The translations under genes and the position numbers were made by a program. A model generated the notes under the pieces. It ran no database searches. It was not told where the DNA came from and worked only from the letters and a program-made list of their open reading frames with translations. From NCBI RefSeq assembly GCF_018812025.1, contig NC_063058.1:15588797-15652796 (forward strand): DNA of 64,000 nt, written 5' to 3'. The DNA is from Megalobrama amblycephala. Its lineage: Eukaryota > Chordata > Actinopteri > Cypriniformes > Xenocyprididae. Below are positions 10,011-22,966 of the stretch, piece after piece; position 1 is the stretch's first letter; each line of letters starts with the position of its first letter.

Positions 10011-11534
10011 ACTGTGACATACTTTTTAAATGTATAAAAATTTAAATTCCAGTTCAAATATTCTTGGTGCAGTTTACAGACTATGAAAAATATTTATACC
10101 ACCCACTAACATCTCCACGATTTTGTCAACAAAAAATCAATTATGATTAAACTAACTCCTGACAAAAATCTAACAGCTATTTATCTTATATCAAACAGGG
10201 AGGTCTCCTGTAAATCATCTTCAGACTGATTAAAAAAAAAAAAAAAGATCTTGCTTAATATTTTGGCAGCCACATATCAACAGACGAAAAGGAGACTAAG
10301 TGCCTATGGTTGAGCAGAGATGGATATAATTACTGAGAAATGTTCCTGCATTAACACTACTCATTTCCATTTCCAAGAAGGAAACAGCCAGAAGCAGAGG
10401 TGACATTCTATAAAAGCAACATTCATAAACAATTAAAACTTCACTATGAGGACTGCCAGGAGGTCTGTCTTGTTTCACTACAGTTATGAGATGTCACTGC
10501 AACAACACACATCGCAAGGGCAGTGTTTATGTGCGAGCGCCATGTCTGTCACTGCAAAAAAGAAGAAAAAAAAAAACATTCACAATCACCAGCACCACAT
10601 TTGTTTGACCAAAACATCTCAGTGGGACATCCATCTGGGTTCAAAGCATTTGAGCCATTTTTGCCGATAAAGACCTCTTAGCAGCCAAATGTTTGGAATC
10701 AACCAAAAGTATGGACCTCCAGCAGAGAGACAGAGGGGTGAAAGTGTATCCTGGCAGACCAACTGCAGTGCACCTGAGGCGGACGATAGTAGCGCCATTC
10801 TTCATGCACTCTTAATGCGTTGCTGAAAAGCTTTCAAGTGCTCAGACGGAGTAGTGATTACAAAACTGGTGCCAAATGTCTGCGCTGGATTCCATGACAC
10901 TGTATCTGCTGCGACCCTCTGTGGAACTGCTTGGGAGACGCGGTTGAAATGCATTCCCTTTTTGACTTCGAAACATAGCTAAATTACATATGGAGGGCTA
11001 TTGTGTTTTTATTTATTTTAACCATGAGGTAAGATCACAATGCTACCAGTTCCCCCAAAAAGCAAAAATGTGTCTATAAGTTACTGGTTACAAGATAAAT
11101 CTTCAGTTAATTATAAAAAAGGATTGTGCCTATTATGGACCATTGTTGTGGGTGGTTACTAGGAAGATGCTTACTGGTTCCTACATATGACCCTACTTTC
11201 TTATTTTTCATAAAATAAACAAAAAACATATATAAACCTACACTATTAATTAGACAAAAAACAGTATGTGAAGAGAGTAGTATGTCCAGATTCACAGTAT
11301 TCATCAAACAGTAAGCAAAAATTTCCCAGAATACCCATTACTTCCATAGAGTTTCTGAAGTGTGCATATAGTGGACAATTTACTAACCCATGAGGCCACT
11401 GGAGAGGATTTGTGAATGACAGTGAAGTGACGCAACTGACGCTGGTAGGTCACATGACAATGACAACATGATGAATGTAGTCTGTTCGGATTACATTCAT
11501 ACTATACACATTTATATTATATAGAACCTACTTT

Positions 11535-11807
11535 TTAAAGGCACAATTATGCAATTTGCGCCACTAGAGGGCGCTTGATCAAAACAAAGGCGTAGCTTGA
11601 TGACGCCGAGAGTGAGCGTGGAATCATGGGAGTTGTTGTCTTCACCTCCCTGGTCCGTGTCTGTTAAAATTGCTTATTTCTCTGGATTTAAACATTGGAA
11701 ACATTTGGGGTAATGTACAGTAAGTACACAAGTCAACAAAATATATAACATTGTTCTAGTGGTTTTCTGTTATTTTAATCTAAAAATCTTACATATTGTG
11801 CCTTTAA
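11535..11807 (+). mobile_element. Short TTAA element C1 (AGGCACAAT family), 273 bp
   Basis: TTAA flanks both sides. The ends are inverted: AGGCACAATTATGCAA at the left and TTACATATTGTGCCT at the right. The interior includes CGCCACTAGAGGGCGC and GGAATCATGGGAGTTG. A diverged relative lies at 29726-30045. It is non-coding and sits in an akap13 intron. Confidence 0.75.
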
Positions 11808-12395
11808 TTGTCGCAAAGTAATTTATTTATTCGAAAGAAGTATCTGCTTCTTTTATGACAGTATGTGATTTTGGACGGGGTCAATATTTGGTCAGTTATA
11901 AATATCTGGAGTTATATACTCAATCCAATAATTCCAGTCCCTCGTTCAAATTTAAGTCTATTTTTACACCAATAAAAATGTGTTTATGTTTATAGATCCT
12001 TGTTATATTTACTCCCACGTCTTTCGACATATTCCTACATTAAGCAAGAATGTGTCAGCTCATTAATAACTACTACTTGTATATATACACACTACATGAA
12101 TCTTCAGAAGAGGCACTGGGATATTTGGATCAGCTCAAGCATGTGCTCAATGTAGATTGTCCTGTGGTAACTGGGACAGTTTTGCGGGTGAATAATTGGG
12201 CAAGGCAATAACGTGCCAAGCAATGCCTGAACCAGGTCCGGCATGACTGGAATGTAAATTAGTTGATCTCTGCAGGTAAAAAGCATCTGGTTCCAGGAAG
12301 AAGCTAACAATTATTAAGCATTCATAAAATACTGTACGTAGACACGGAGTGAACGCGGAATGTGTTGTGTGACCGTAGGTGTTGTGAACACTAAC

Positions 12396-12549
12396 CTGGG
12401 CACACGGCTTGCAGCGTGACATGGCTGATTTTCGAAGTGCTGGAAACGTGCCTCTGGGTGGTGCCGGCGAAAAGCAAGTAAAACTCTACTTCCTCTTCAT
12501 CCTCGACACACTCTTCGTCACAGAGCTGGACCGTCAACAGACACTCGCC
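12396..12549 (-). CDS. akap13: akap13 coding exon 2
   Basis: An internal exon of 154 nt on the minus strand. The acceptor reads TTATTCAG with the exon starting at 12549; the donor is CCAG followed by GTTAGTG at 12395. It joins exon 1 in phase 0 (TAT, then GGC GAG) and leaves one base (G). It encodes 51 residues beginning GECLLTVQLCDEE, then EVEFYLLFAGTTQRH, and ending TLQAVCP. The counterpart in mammalian AKAP13 reads GDCVVTVLLAEED, VVFYLVFLGSTLRH and TLETIAP, so identity is clear. The family's N-terminal segment precedes the ankyrin-like repeats. Odd point: a highly acidic stretch (ECVEDEEEVE) is longer than in the mammalian protein as I recall it. Confidence 0.94.
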
Positions 12550-12958
12550 CTGAATAAGAGAAAACAGATTATGTGCAGCATTATTTACCTATTTAGCCCC
12601 ATCAGTAAATATTAGCCTGAAAAAAAAAAATCCAGTTGTTTCAAAGACAAAAGAGCACTTTAAATTACGCTGTAAGTGCGACAATCAAGAACTTCTCTCG
12701 AAAGACTAAAAGCAGTGCTGAGTATTTAATCGCCTGTGGGTGCAGAAAATTACACAAAGCATCAACTCCTATAAATCATCATTACAGGATCCTCAAACAA
12801 CAGGGAGGTATCAACACCTGTCCATTACGAAAGACGCATTTCATTACAAAGTGAGCGGGGACAGAGCGGCAGCCTTTATACATAACAAATGCTGGGGAAA
12901 AAAACAGTCATCAGCCTTTCCCCACCCTCATAATTATAGCTTTACAGTTAAAAGTTCA

Positions 12959-12963
12959 GTGTG

Positions 12964-13042
<79 letters not shown>

Positions 13043-13046
13043 GCGT
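12959..13046. repeat. (GT)n microsatellite
   Basis: About 88 bp of GT dinucleotides with a few GC interruptions near 12969, 12997-13001 and 13037-13043. The complement is (CA)n. Confidence 0.96.
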
Positions 13047-13198
13047 AAGACACCTTCTTTTCCTCTTTAAACATTTCAAATGTCACTACTAATTTATGGT
13101 ATTGACAACCTTTTAAAGTTTATTCAAAAGCTATATTTACCCAGCATAGATAGTAGGCCATGTTATTAAATCTCGTTTTGGTTGGAAGCTGCATGGCC

Positions 13199-15296
13199 AA
13201 CAAAACAAAAAAACAAAACAAAACAAAAAACAAAAAAACAAAACAAAACAAAACACAAAAACAAACAAAAAACTTCTAAGAGCACTTAGATGTAGTCGTT
13301 TAATTTTAGTTTTGGCCAGAATGTTTATTTATTTACAAATAATATTAATTATATAAATGTTATGTTGCAAAATATTTTTTTAATTAGTACAAACAAAACA
13401 AAACAAAAACAAAAAAAACAAAGCAAAAAACACAAAACAAAAAACTTTTAAGAGCATTTAAATGTAGCAGTTTAATTTAATTTTAGTTTTGGCCAGAATG
13501 TTTATTTATTTACAAATAATATTAATTATATAAATGTTATGTTGCAAAATATTTTTTTAATTAGTACAAACAAAACAAAACAAAACAAAAACAAAAAAAA
13601 CAAAGCAAAAAACACAAAACAAAAAACTTTTAAGAGCATTTAAATGTAGCAGTTTAATTTAATTTTAGTTTTGGCCAGAATGTTTATTTATTTACAAACA
13701 ATATTAATTATATAAATGTTATGTTGCAAAATATTTTTTTTAATTAGTACAAACAAAACAAAACACAAAAAAAAACAAAAAAACAAACAAAGCAAAAAAC
13801 AAAACGAAAAACTTCTAAGAGCACTTAGATGTAGCCGTTTAATTTCATTTTAGTTTTGGCCAGAATGTTTATTTATTTACAAACAATATTAATTATATAA
13901 ATGTTATGTTGCAAAATATTTTTTTTAATTAGTACAAACAAAACAAAACACAAAAAAAAACACACACAAAAAAAACAAACAAAGCAAAAAACAAAACGAA
14001 AAACTTCTAAGAGCACTTAGATGTAGCCGTTTAATTTCATTTTAGTTTTGGCCAGAATGTTTATTTATTTACAAACAATATTAATTATATAAATGTTATG
14101 TTGCAAAATTATTTTATAAAGTAGTACAAACAAAACAAAAACAAACAAAAAACAAACAAAGCAAAAAACATAACACAAAAAACTTCTAAGAGCACTTAAA
14201 TGTAGCCGTTTAATTTAATTTTAGTTTTCGGCCAGAATGTTTATTTATTTACAAATAATATTAATTATAGAAATGTTATGTTGCAAAATAATTTTTTATA
14301 GTATTACAGAAAAAAAACAAAAAAACAAAAACAAACAACAAACAAAAAAAACACAACACAAAAAAAACTTCTAAGAGCACTTAGATGTAGCAGTTTAATT
14401 TAATTTTAGTTTTGGCCAGAATGTTTATTTATTTACAAATAATATTAATTACATAAATGTTATTTGTAAAATTAATTTTTTTAATTAGTACAAACAAAAC
14501 AAAACACAAAAAAACAAAAAAACAAAAAAACAAAGCAAAAAACACAAAACGAAAAACTTCTAAGAGCACTTAAATGTAGCAGTTTAATTTAATTTTAGTT
14601 TCGGCCAGAATGTTTATTTATTTACAAACAATATTAATTATATAAATGTTATATGTTGCAAAATTATTTTATAAAGTAGTACAAACAAAAAAAAACATAA
14701 CAAAAACAAACAAAAAACAAACAAAGCAAAAAACATAACACAAAAAACTTCTAAGAGCACTTAAATGTAGCCGTTTAATTTAATTTTAGTTTTGGCCAGA
14801 ATGTTTATTTATTTACAAATAATATTAATTATAGAAATGTTATGTTGCAAAATTATTTTATAAAGTAGTACAAAAAAACAAACAAACAAACAAACAACAA
14901 ACAAAAAAACAAACAAAAAAACAAACAAAAAAACAAACAAAAAAACAAACAAACAAACAACACAAAAAAACTTCTAAGAGCACTTAGATGTAGCAGTTTA
15001 ATTTAATTTTAGTTTTGGCCAGAATGTTTATTTATTTACAAATAATATTAATTATAGAAATGTTATGTTGCAAAATTATTTTATAAAGTAGTACAAAAAA
15101 ACAAACAAAAAAACAAACAACAAAAACAACAACAACAACAACAAAAACACAAAACAAAAAAAATTCTAAGAGCACTTAGATGTAGCAGTTTAATTTAATT
15201 TTAGTTTTGGCCAGAATGTTTATTTATTTACAAATAATATTAATTATAGAAATGTTATGTTGCAAAATAATTTTATAAAGTAGTAAATTGTGGTGC
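13199..15296. repeat. Tandem array, 11 units of about 180-220 bp with AAAC-rich linkers
   Basis: The motif GGCCAGAATGTTTATTTATT recurs about 11 times (near 13312, 13491, 13672, 13858, 14049, 14230, 14414, 14604, 14796, 15017 and 15208). Each unit has a well-conserved core of about 125 bp running from TTCTAAGAGCACTTA through TTGCAAAAT. A purine-rich linker of AAAC and CAAA tracts, very variable in length, follows. No open frame crosses it. The high similarity between units suggests recent expansion or homogenisation. Confidence 0.95.
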
Positions 15297-15299
15297 ATG

Positions 15300-17330
15300 G
15301 CCATTGACCACAAAACAAAAGTAAAAAAGAAACAGACAAAAGGAGGGGGGGGGGGGATTTCACTCCCAGTCTGTCTGTAGTAGCGGTCCAAATTTAGCTT
15401 TAGTAGTAGTCACCTGACACTTTTGCCACAATTGCCAGGCATGACAACAAGAAAGTCTACACTCTCTCTTATATATCTTCACTTATTTTTATTGGATGGG
15501 AGTGAATGAGAATGAGAGTGAAAGGAGCTACCATAAGATAAAAATAAACATTTAAAAAAATAAGAGAGAGAGATAGTGACATGATGAGTTTGACAGGGCT
15601 GTCAAAGCAGAATGACTGTTTACATGATCTAAAACCAAAGCAACAAGCTAGCATTCCCACACTGTATTTACCTATTCTAGCTACTATGCTAGGCCACAAA
15701 GTTTTGTCCAACACACAGGGCCTTCAGAGCGTGACGCACGCAGCGGGACGTCCTAGCGAGAGATGTTTTCATTGGCCAGGCTGCAAAAGCCACATGGTGC
15801 CCTTGCCAAATGCCAGTCAGCTGCTTTTTTTGGCCGACGATGATCACAGCCATGTAGTAAATTGAAGACACAGCTGAATCCTCTTCGTGAGATTAACTCC
15901 TATGCATTCTAGGTATGGAGTAGAGTCTGCAAAAATCGCAGCTGATCTTTCTACAGTTAAAAAGTACACCAAGAAATGTAGTTTTGCTGTGGTAACAACT
16001 AGAGAAGCAGGTGAAGATGTAAAGTAAGGCTAGACATTAAGACCACAAATTACATCACAAGAACGCTTGATTCAGTGCAACCAAACTTGAATCCCTATTG
16101 GCTGAATTCCAGGGTGTGGGAAGGGCTTTTTATGGCCAGGTCATATGACAGACTTGCATGAGAAGCAGTTATGGTGACCCTTTGATCTGAGCGACATGTA
16201 TAAGGTGTAGGAATCTGTTGGCTACATCCTGAGGCCGTTTAAGGGTTACCAAGCCCACATTTTGTTTGTGACGCATACATGGGGCTCTAGAAATATGTTA
16301 CTGACGGAAGCTATCTACATATTAGAACCTAGAAACATTCTTTGGTTGTAAATATCTTTTATTTTTACTGCTAACATGCACAAGTCAGTCACGGGCCACT
16401 TTTAGACCATGGCGGCCCAATATGGATAGCAGGTGCTGGACCAGGAAAAGTGCCAAAGGCGAGAGCATAAACAAATGAAACAAAGACCACCCTGGTGACT
16501 GTGTCAACTGTGTCCATAAGACATGGAGATTCAGATTTGATGATACAGGTCTTTGTGTGATCTTTTATCTTTGCGTTTACATGGTCACTTAACAAGTAAA
16601 CAAACACAGAATATTGGTTTTAAGGATTCATGGTTGTTTTATAAATCCTTCAAATCATTAATGCTGCATGCAGCCCTGAAGATATTTTAAGACCGACGTG
16701 TGTTAATCCTTGGTAGATTTTCTAAGCAAAAGATCTAAAATACCCAGCATCCAATTTATCTTCCTCAGAATCTTTTGGCTTAGCTGAATATCGGATCCAT
16801 CTTTTCAGGAAGCATTTTTGGCACCTGAAGCAGGCTCATGGGGGTTCTCAAAGTACTTTTGATACTTTGGTTGTTCATCGGTCTATTTCAGGATCTCGCA
16901 AGTCATTGTGCCAAAGGAGGAGTGCCTGGCCTTTTCGTCCTGTGCTTAAAACAACACTCGGTAAGCTGCCTCGTCTGAGAGAACTGTGGGAGTGAGAGAC
17001 CACCGTGCACCTTTTAGCTACTTGCATTTAGCTCAAATTTAGCAGAACAAGTTTAGACCAAGACTCAGTGCAAAAGCAAACTTCAAAGTGCAGCTTACAT
17101 TTCATGACATGTCTTCGCTTCTTTGGAAACCCAAAACCGCCATTCCTCTGTTTATAATTAAGGAGAGCAAATTAGCCTGGGTCATGTGCTGAACAGAAAA
17201 CGCTCCTTCACATTAGCTTCTACGACAACCATGAAAGTAGCGATTCTCTACATCTGCTAACTTATAATCAAAAAGCTCTGACGTTCTTCAAGGCACTGTT
17301 ATCGAAAGTTTCTGAAGTAAATCGCTATAA
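15300..17330. other. Intron sequence without recognised features
   Basis: It contains a run of about 13 G residues near 15343-15356 and otherwise unremarkable sequence. Short open frames on both strands lack any family resemblance and are treated as chance. Confidence 0.5.
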
Positions 17331-18935
17331 AATGAGGCTAGCTTTTGTTTGTTCAGTAGCTATCATGTACCTAAAAATTAGAAACTTACCAATAAAATGA
17401 ACTTGAAAATTAATCTTGCTTTTGTTTTTTATAGCAACATCATGTAGCTAAATCTTAGAAACTTGTAAATTGAATTGAACTTGAAAATGAATCTTGCTTG
17501 TTTTTTATAGCAACATCATGTAGCTAAATCTTAGAAACTTGTAAATTGAATTGAACTTGAAAATTAATCTTGCTTTTGTTTATTTTTATAGCTAAGTCAT
17601 GTAGCTAAAACTTAGAAACTTGTCAATGAAAATTAACTTGAAAATTAATCTTGCTTTTGTATGTTTTATAGCCAAGTCATGTACCTAAAACTTAGAAACT
17701 TACCAATAAAAATGAACTTGAAAATTAATCTTGCTTTTGTTTTTATAGCAACATCATGTAGCTAAATCTTAGAAACTTGTAAATTGAATTGAACTTGAAA
17801 ATTAATCTTGCTTTTGTTTGTTTTTATAGCTACAACATGTAGCTAAATCTTAGAAACTTGTAAATTGAATTAAACTTGAAAATGAATCTTGCTTTTGTTT
17901 TTTATAGCAACATCATGTAGCTAAATCTTAACTTGTAAATTGAACTGAATTTGAAAATTAATCTTGCTTTTGTTTGTTTTTATAGCCAAGTCATATAGCT
18001 AAAACTTAGAAACTTGTAAATTGAATTAAACTTGAAAATTAATCTTGCTTTTGTTTGTTTTTATAGCTAAGTCATGTAGCTAAATCTTAGAAACTTGTAA
18101 ATTGAACTGAACTTGAAAATTAATCTAGCTTTTGTTTGTTTTATAGCCAAGTCATGTAGCTAAAACTTAGAAACATGTAAATTGAATTAAACTTGAAAAT
18201 TAATCTTGCTTTTGTTTGTTTTTATAGCTACGTCATGTAGCTAAAACTTAGAAACTTGTAAATTGAATTAAACTTGAAAATGAATCTTGCTTTTGTTTTT
18301 TATAGCTACATCATGTAGCTAAATCTTAACTTGTAAATTGAACTGAATTTGAAAATGAATCTTGCTTTTGTTTGTTTTTATAGCTACCTCATGTAGCTAA
18401 ATCTTAGAAACATGTAAATTGAATTAATCTTGAAAATTAATCTTGCTTTTGTTTGTTTTTATAGCAAAGTCGTGTAGCTAAAACTTAGAAACTTGTCAAT
18501 GAAAATTAACTTGAAAATTAATCTTGCTTTTGTTTGTTTTAGTAGCCAAGTCATGTAGCTAAAACTTAGAAACTTGTAAATTGAATTTGAAAATTAATCT
18601 AGCTTTTGTTTGTTTTTGTAGCCAAGTCATGTAGCTAAAACATAGAAACTTATCAATGAAAATGAACTTGAAAAATAATGAACTTGTCAATGAAGATTAA
18701 CTTGAAAATGAATCTTGCTTTAGTTTGTTTTTATAGCCGTCATGTAGCTAAAACTTAGAAACCTACCAATGAAAATGAACTTGAAAATTAATCTTGCTTT
18801 TGTTTGTTTTTGTAGCCAAGTCATGTAGCTAAAACATAGAAACTTATCAATGAAAATGAACTTGAAAAATAATCTAGCTTTTGTTTCTTTTTAATAGCCA
18901 AGTCATGTAGCTTAAACTTAAACTTTCCAGAAAGA
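17330..18935. repeat. Minisatellite, about 20 units of about 80 bp
   Basis: The unit contains TCATGTAGCTAAA, CTTAGAAACTTGTAAATTG, AACTTGAAAATTAATCTTGC and TTTTGTTTGTTTTTATAG. I count about 20 occurrences of the TCATGTAGCT block or a one-base variant, with mean spacing near 80 bp. Edge units (first and last) are more diverged. There is no coding capacity. Confidence 0.94.
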
Positions 18936-20151
18936 AATTGCTATGAAATAAGGCTAGATAAGGAGTAATGTTATACCCAGAGCAAACCATTGGACTAGCT
19001 AATTAGCACCGAAAGAACTACAGTAGATGCTGTAATTAGAAATTCTAGAGTTCATGAGGGGTGAAGTCTTGTTAGGAGTATGATATCCAATTCACAAAGT
19101 AATTGATAAGACAGAATTTAAGAATGTACATTTGAGTGGAATTAAAATCAGTGCAAAAAAGTATGAGGACAAAAGTGACAACATGGCGAGGCAGAAATTA
19201 AATGCCATTTCCCTTTACTCAATCACTTCCTTAAACTGAAATTGAACAACAACTGAGATATCTACACTTTAGTTTTCATTTTACCTTATTTTCAAGTTTA
19301 AAACCTACATTAAAATAAGAAACAGAGGACATCTATGACTTCTGTGAGTTCATCAAGACGTCCTGAGAAGGAACAGTACAATGCTTCATCAAGCCAGCCA
19401 CCTGCAACTGCTAAACATGGAAAAACCACATGTGCAGCTTTAACCACACACATGCTAATACACACGAACACAGCAAATGCACAAGCCACAGCTGTGTGCT
19501 TCAAATACGGCGAATCATTGCAGCATCTGACATGGTTTATAGTTCATCACAAAGAGTAACTGTTACTAAAATGACAAAATTACAATTTACGTAAAACGCT
19601 CATGGCAATTATGTAATTAATATTTATAGCTGGAGAACTCTCATTTGGCAGGTGTGCCAATTTTAGACCCTGTGTGTCTGTTTCATTTTATCTCTGAACA
19701 ATATCACCAGTCAACGTCACATCTGCGGCAGGATGTTGATATTACCATGGATGCACTACAACCAGAATAATCTACAAAGCCGTGCAGTTTGTCGTGGTGA
19801 ACTGATCTGGTCTTCACCATTGACCTGAAATTATTGTGGTGTCCTCAGTCAGACATCCTGCTGACATGTGGGCTTCTTTATGCTTTGAGCAAATCTAATT
19901 AAAAAAGGTCAGCACAAAAACAAAAGAAAAACATAATTACCCAGCACCCTTCCCCCTGACCACGACCAAAATAAGCTGATGCAGCCCAACGGGAAGAATG
20001 TAAGCAGGCCTTAGAGCAACAAGGTCTCATTAGAAGTTTCAATCAACTAGGGACTAGGTCAGGATGGTCATTCAACAACCAGAAAAAGAGGGTTTTAGCA
20101 TGCTAACAAAGTGCAGTACTAAATGAAACAAACAAATATTGCAATACTTAC

Positions 20152-20195
20152 ATATAACGGGGCTTGCTGTGGATTCAGTTTCATGGCACTGGCCA
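20152..20195 (-). CDS. akap13: akap13 first coding exon (ATG exon)
   Basis: On the minus strand, the acceptor TTTTCTTTTCCGCAG ends at 20196. The exon then has 11 untranslated bases, the ATG at 20184-20182 with G at -3, and 33 coding bases to 20152, followed by donor GTAAGT. It encodes MKLNPQQAPLY, which is identical to the N-terminus of mammalian AKAP13 as I know it. The next exon supplies G-E-C in phase, as expected. The presence of a splice acceptor upstream of the ATG shows that at least one non-coding exon lies further right. It is too short to appear as a long open frame, and was found by looking for the start that the exon at 12549 required. Confidence 0.93.
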
Positions 20196-20687
20196 CTGCG
20201 GAAAAGAAAAAGTGAGAGAGTTAGCAACAAGACATTTCTGACAATTACCACCCACAATGATCTTTGTATTTCACTGATCATGCGCACGAACAAACTAGCC
20301 TCTGAGCATCGGGCTGCATGACGCAGATCACCTGGGGCTTTTAACAGACAAAACAGTGACCCTAATAACTATTAGGAGCACATTAGTTTGCCTACATTCA
20401 TAATGGTCACCCCCTTCCGGGTCCTTCCATAAAAAACCTTCAGTAAAAATTTAACTGCAGCTAATGAATAACAGGAAATCCATTATTTGCATCTGTTTTC
20501 AGGACTCAACAATTGGAATAGCCTGAGGTGTGGCTACGTTCAGGGATCACATACATAGGTCATTAATGCCTAGTAAACAATAACATTTTTGTGGTATATA
20601 GCACATTGTTGTGGAATTGTGAGGATTTAAATACGTTGCAAAGGTTTTGTTATCTTGGTGACTAACATAGATGATTTATTGCAAATG

Positions 20688-20711
20688 TATGGAAGCTTGT
20701 TTCCACCACGG

Positions 20712-20761
<50 letters not shown>

Positions 20762-20997
20762 TATATGTGACTGTCTCACAACTGACTTTTCTCAGAATTG
20801 TGTGATATAAACTCGCAATTGCAAGTTATAAAATCCAATTATGAGGGGGGAAAAAAGTGACTTTTTCTCAGAATTGCGAGTTTATCTCTCACAATTCTGA
20901 CTTTATAACTCACAATTGCGAGTTTTATCATGCAATTCTGAGGAAAAAAAAAATCTGAATTATGAGATAAAAAAACAAAACAAAACAAGCTTCCATA
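20688..20997. mobile_element. Miniature inverted-repeat element, 310 bp, with 6-bp direct flanks
   Basis: The ends are inverted: TATGGAAGCTTGTTT at the left and AAACAAGCTTCCATA at the right. CAAATG sits directly outside each end (20682-20687 and 20998-21003), which fits a target duplication. The interior is a poly(A)-(TA)n tract followed by alternating phrases such as CTCAGAATTGCGAG and CACAATTCTGAC that can pair with each other. A related copy begins at 45031. Confidence 0.75.
20716..20767. repeat. Poly(A)-(TA)n tract
   Basis: About 30 A residues followed by about ten TA dinucleotides, inside the miniature element at 20688-20997. Confidence 0.95.
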
Positions 20998-22461
20998 CAA
21001 ATGCAAGGATGGCTAGGTGATTAGAATTATAAATAAGAATGGGTTGAAAACGATGCATAAGTAATGTTTTGCACAGGATGTCTTCATTTTCTGTAAAGAA
21101 TTTCTTGCTCACTATAGTGATATCACGGTGAGGATATTTTCCCATCCATTATTTTCCCACCCGTTATTATTGATTACACCGGGAGGAAGAGAGGCTCTGA
21201 TGCCAGCAAATATGCAACTCGGTGGAATCTTGCGGCTGCCCGCAAAGCACATTGCCCACCTGCAAGCTGCAAGAGGGTGTTACGCTTCACCCAGGCATGA
21301 GAGGCAAAACCACAGCCCTTAACCCACAACACACGGCAAACCTAACCACCATCACACAGCTTCAGACAACACCCAAATCTCAGCTGATTTAAGGAAAAAA
21401 ACACACAAAAAAAAAAAAACATTAGCCAACACAATAAGACACAAATCATCTCTTTTTAATGTGACTCTAGAAGCAGCCCCTAACACACAAGGCTGGGAAA
21501 CAAATGACATTGGAGTGTTAACACCGCCCCCACCTTCTGTTCACTAAGAATGATAAACCGCCCCCAGCTATTGTTCTGCTATCTGCCCCGGGTGAGGTAT
21601 TAGCCTTTTGGAGGTCCTTGTGGTTATCTGAGGCCCTACTCATAACCTGGACACACAGGAACAACACACACATCTATACACAGACATTTACAAGAACACA
21701 CTACCCAACATACCCGTGACAAATGTTCTGTTCCAAAACAAAGTGAACTGCCTTGCTACCGACAAAGGTTTAAATAGATTCCAATGGAGTTTGACATTAG
21801 CATGTTGCTAAAGTAACAACAATGTGAAACTGTAAGCATAAAAATTCTCACCACACACATAAAATAGTAAAATAGTCCATTTTACACAACACTTTTTAGC
21901 ATTGAATGTAAAAGTATATTTATATCCACCATCTTGTTTTTTTTTTTTTTTTAATTAGACTATGTTTTCTGTGAAAGATACATGTGATGCTGTCTACAAC
22001 AGAACTAAAATGAAGTATCCTAGCACAATTAAAGTTACCTACCTTGTGGAATGGCCTTCATGTCGGGAATATGGTTATGATGCATTAAAATGCTTTCTCT
22101 GTAGGCTCACTAGTTTTGAAACAATGCACAGAATTTCAGTTCTCCTTAAAAAGCAGAAACCGGACTCAAAACTATTAACCAAATAAAAGTACTGTTTTTT
22201 TTTTTGTTTTTTTTTTGTTTTTTTGAGGAAGCCTTAAAGATTACAACATAGCAGCATTGTCATGAATCTTTGACATATAATGCAATCTAAGAATAAATTA
22301 ATAATGTGGCGGACGAAGTCAAAGGAAGTGGATTATCAAAAATCTGTTTATTCAGTACTGAGAAATACAGAAAACAATTCCATTGAACAAAAATGTAGTA
22401 CTGTTCAAAATTAATTCGAATTATAGTTAAAATTACTTTATTATTAGTCATTAGCTTAGCA
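20998..22461. other. Upstream sequence without recognised genes
   Basis: Apart from A-rich and T-rich runs near 21400, 21940 and 22195-22220, I see no repeat boundary, RNA gene or credible exon. Confidence 0.5.
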
Positions 22462-22921
22462 TAGTGCTGGGTGGTATGACCAAAAATCTGTATTTTTGCC
22501 AAGATTCTGGCAGCTTCACAGTATCTCACTGTATTTTTTCTTTTCATGACTGGACCTTTATTACAGAAGCATACTTTACTGTCAGGAGTACATAGAATAT
22601 AAAAACCTTAAAAAATGGTGGTAATCAAAACAATTTATAAACTAACAATTTAGTTAATCTTTTAAAATGTAATCAAATGAAAATGTAATCAATCCTTCCT
22701 TAAAATGTTATATAATATGTATATGTAATATTCCTTAAAATAAATGTTTTAATTGTATTATTATTATTTTAAGAAAGCACATTCTACTGTGCTTTAGTAA
22801 TATCTCTCTTATATACCTTTTATAATTTCAAGTTAGACGAAACTTTTATTTTGGTGTGTTGTAATGAAGACCTTTGAGTTTCTGTGTTTTAATAGCACAG
22901 AAATAATAATAATAATAATAA

Positions 22922-22966
<45 letters not shown>

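Larger units (their letters stand above)
8154..12395 (-). other. akap13: akap13 intron between coding exons 2 and 3
   Basis: A 4242-bp intron with donor GTTAGTG at 12395 and acceptor TAG at 8154. The left third is the GATA/GACA array. A tRNA-like SINE head lies at 9930-10010 and a short TTAA element at 11535-11807. The stretch 10010-11530 has no feature I recognise. Confidence 0.85.
12550..20151 (-). other. akap13: akap13 intron between coding exons 1 and 2
   Basis: A 7602-bp intron with donor GTAAGT at 20151 and acceptor CAG at 12550. It contains a GT microsatellite (12959-13046) and two large tandem arrays (13199-15296 and 17330-18935). The stretches 15300-17330 and 18936-20150 look unique; I see no exon or RNA gene in them. 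Confidence 0.85.

Noticed and set aside
12409..12615. 68-aa plus-strand frame
   Set aside because: Antisense shadow of akap13 coding exon 2.
17330..18935. CRISPR-like array
   Set aside because: Units of about 80 bp repeat in full, with no unique spacers of constant size; this is an ordinary minisatellite in a vertebrate intron.
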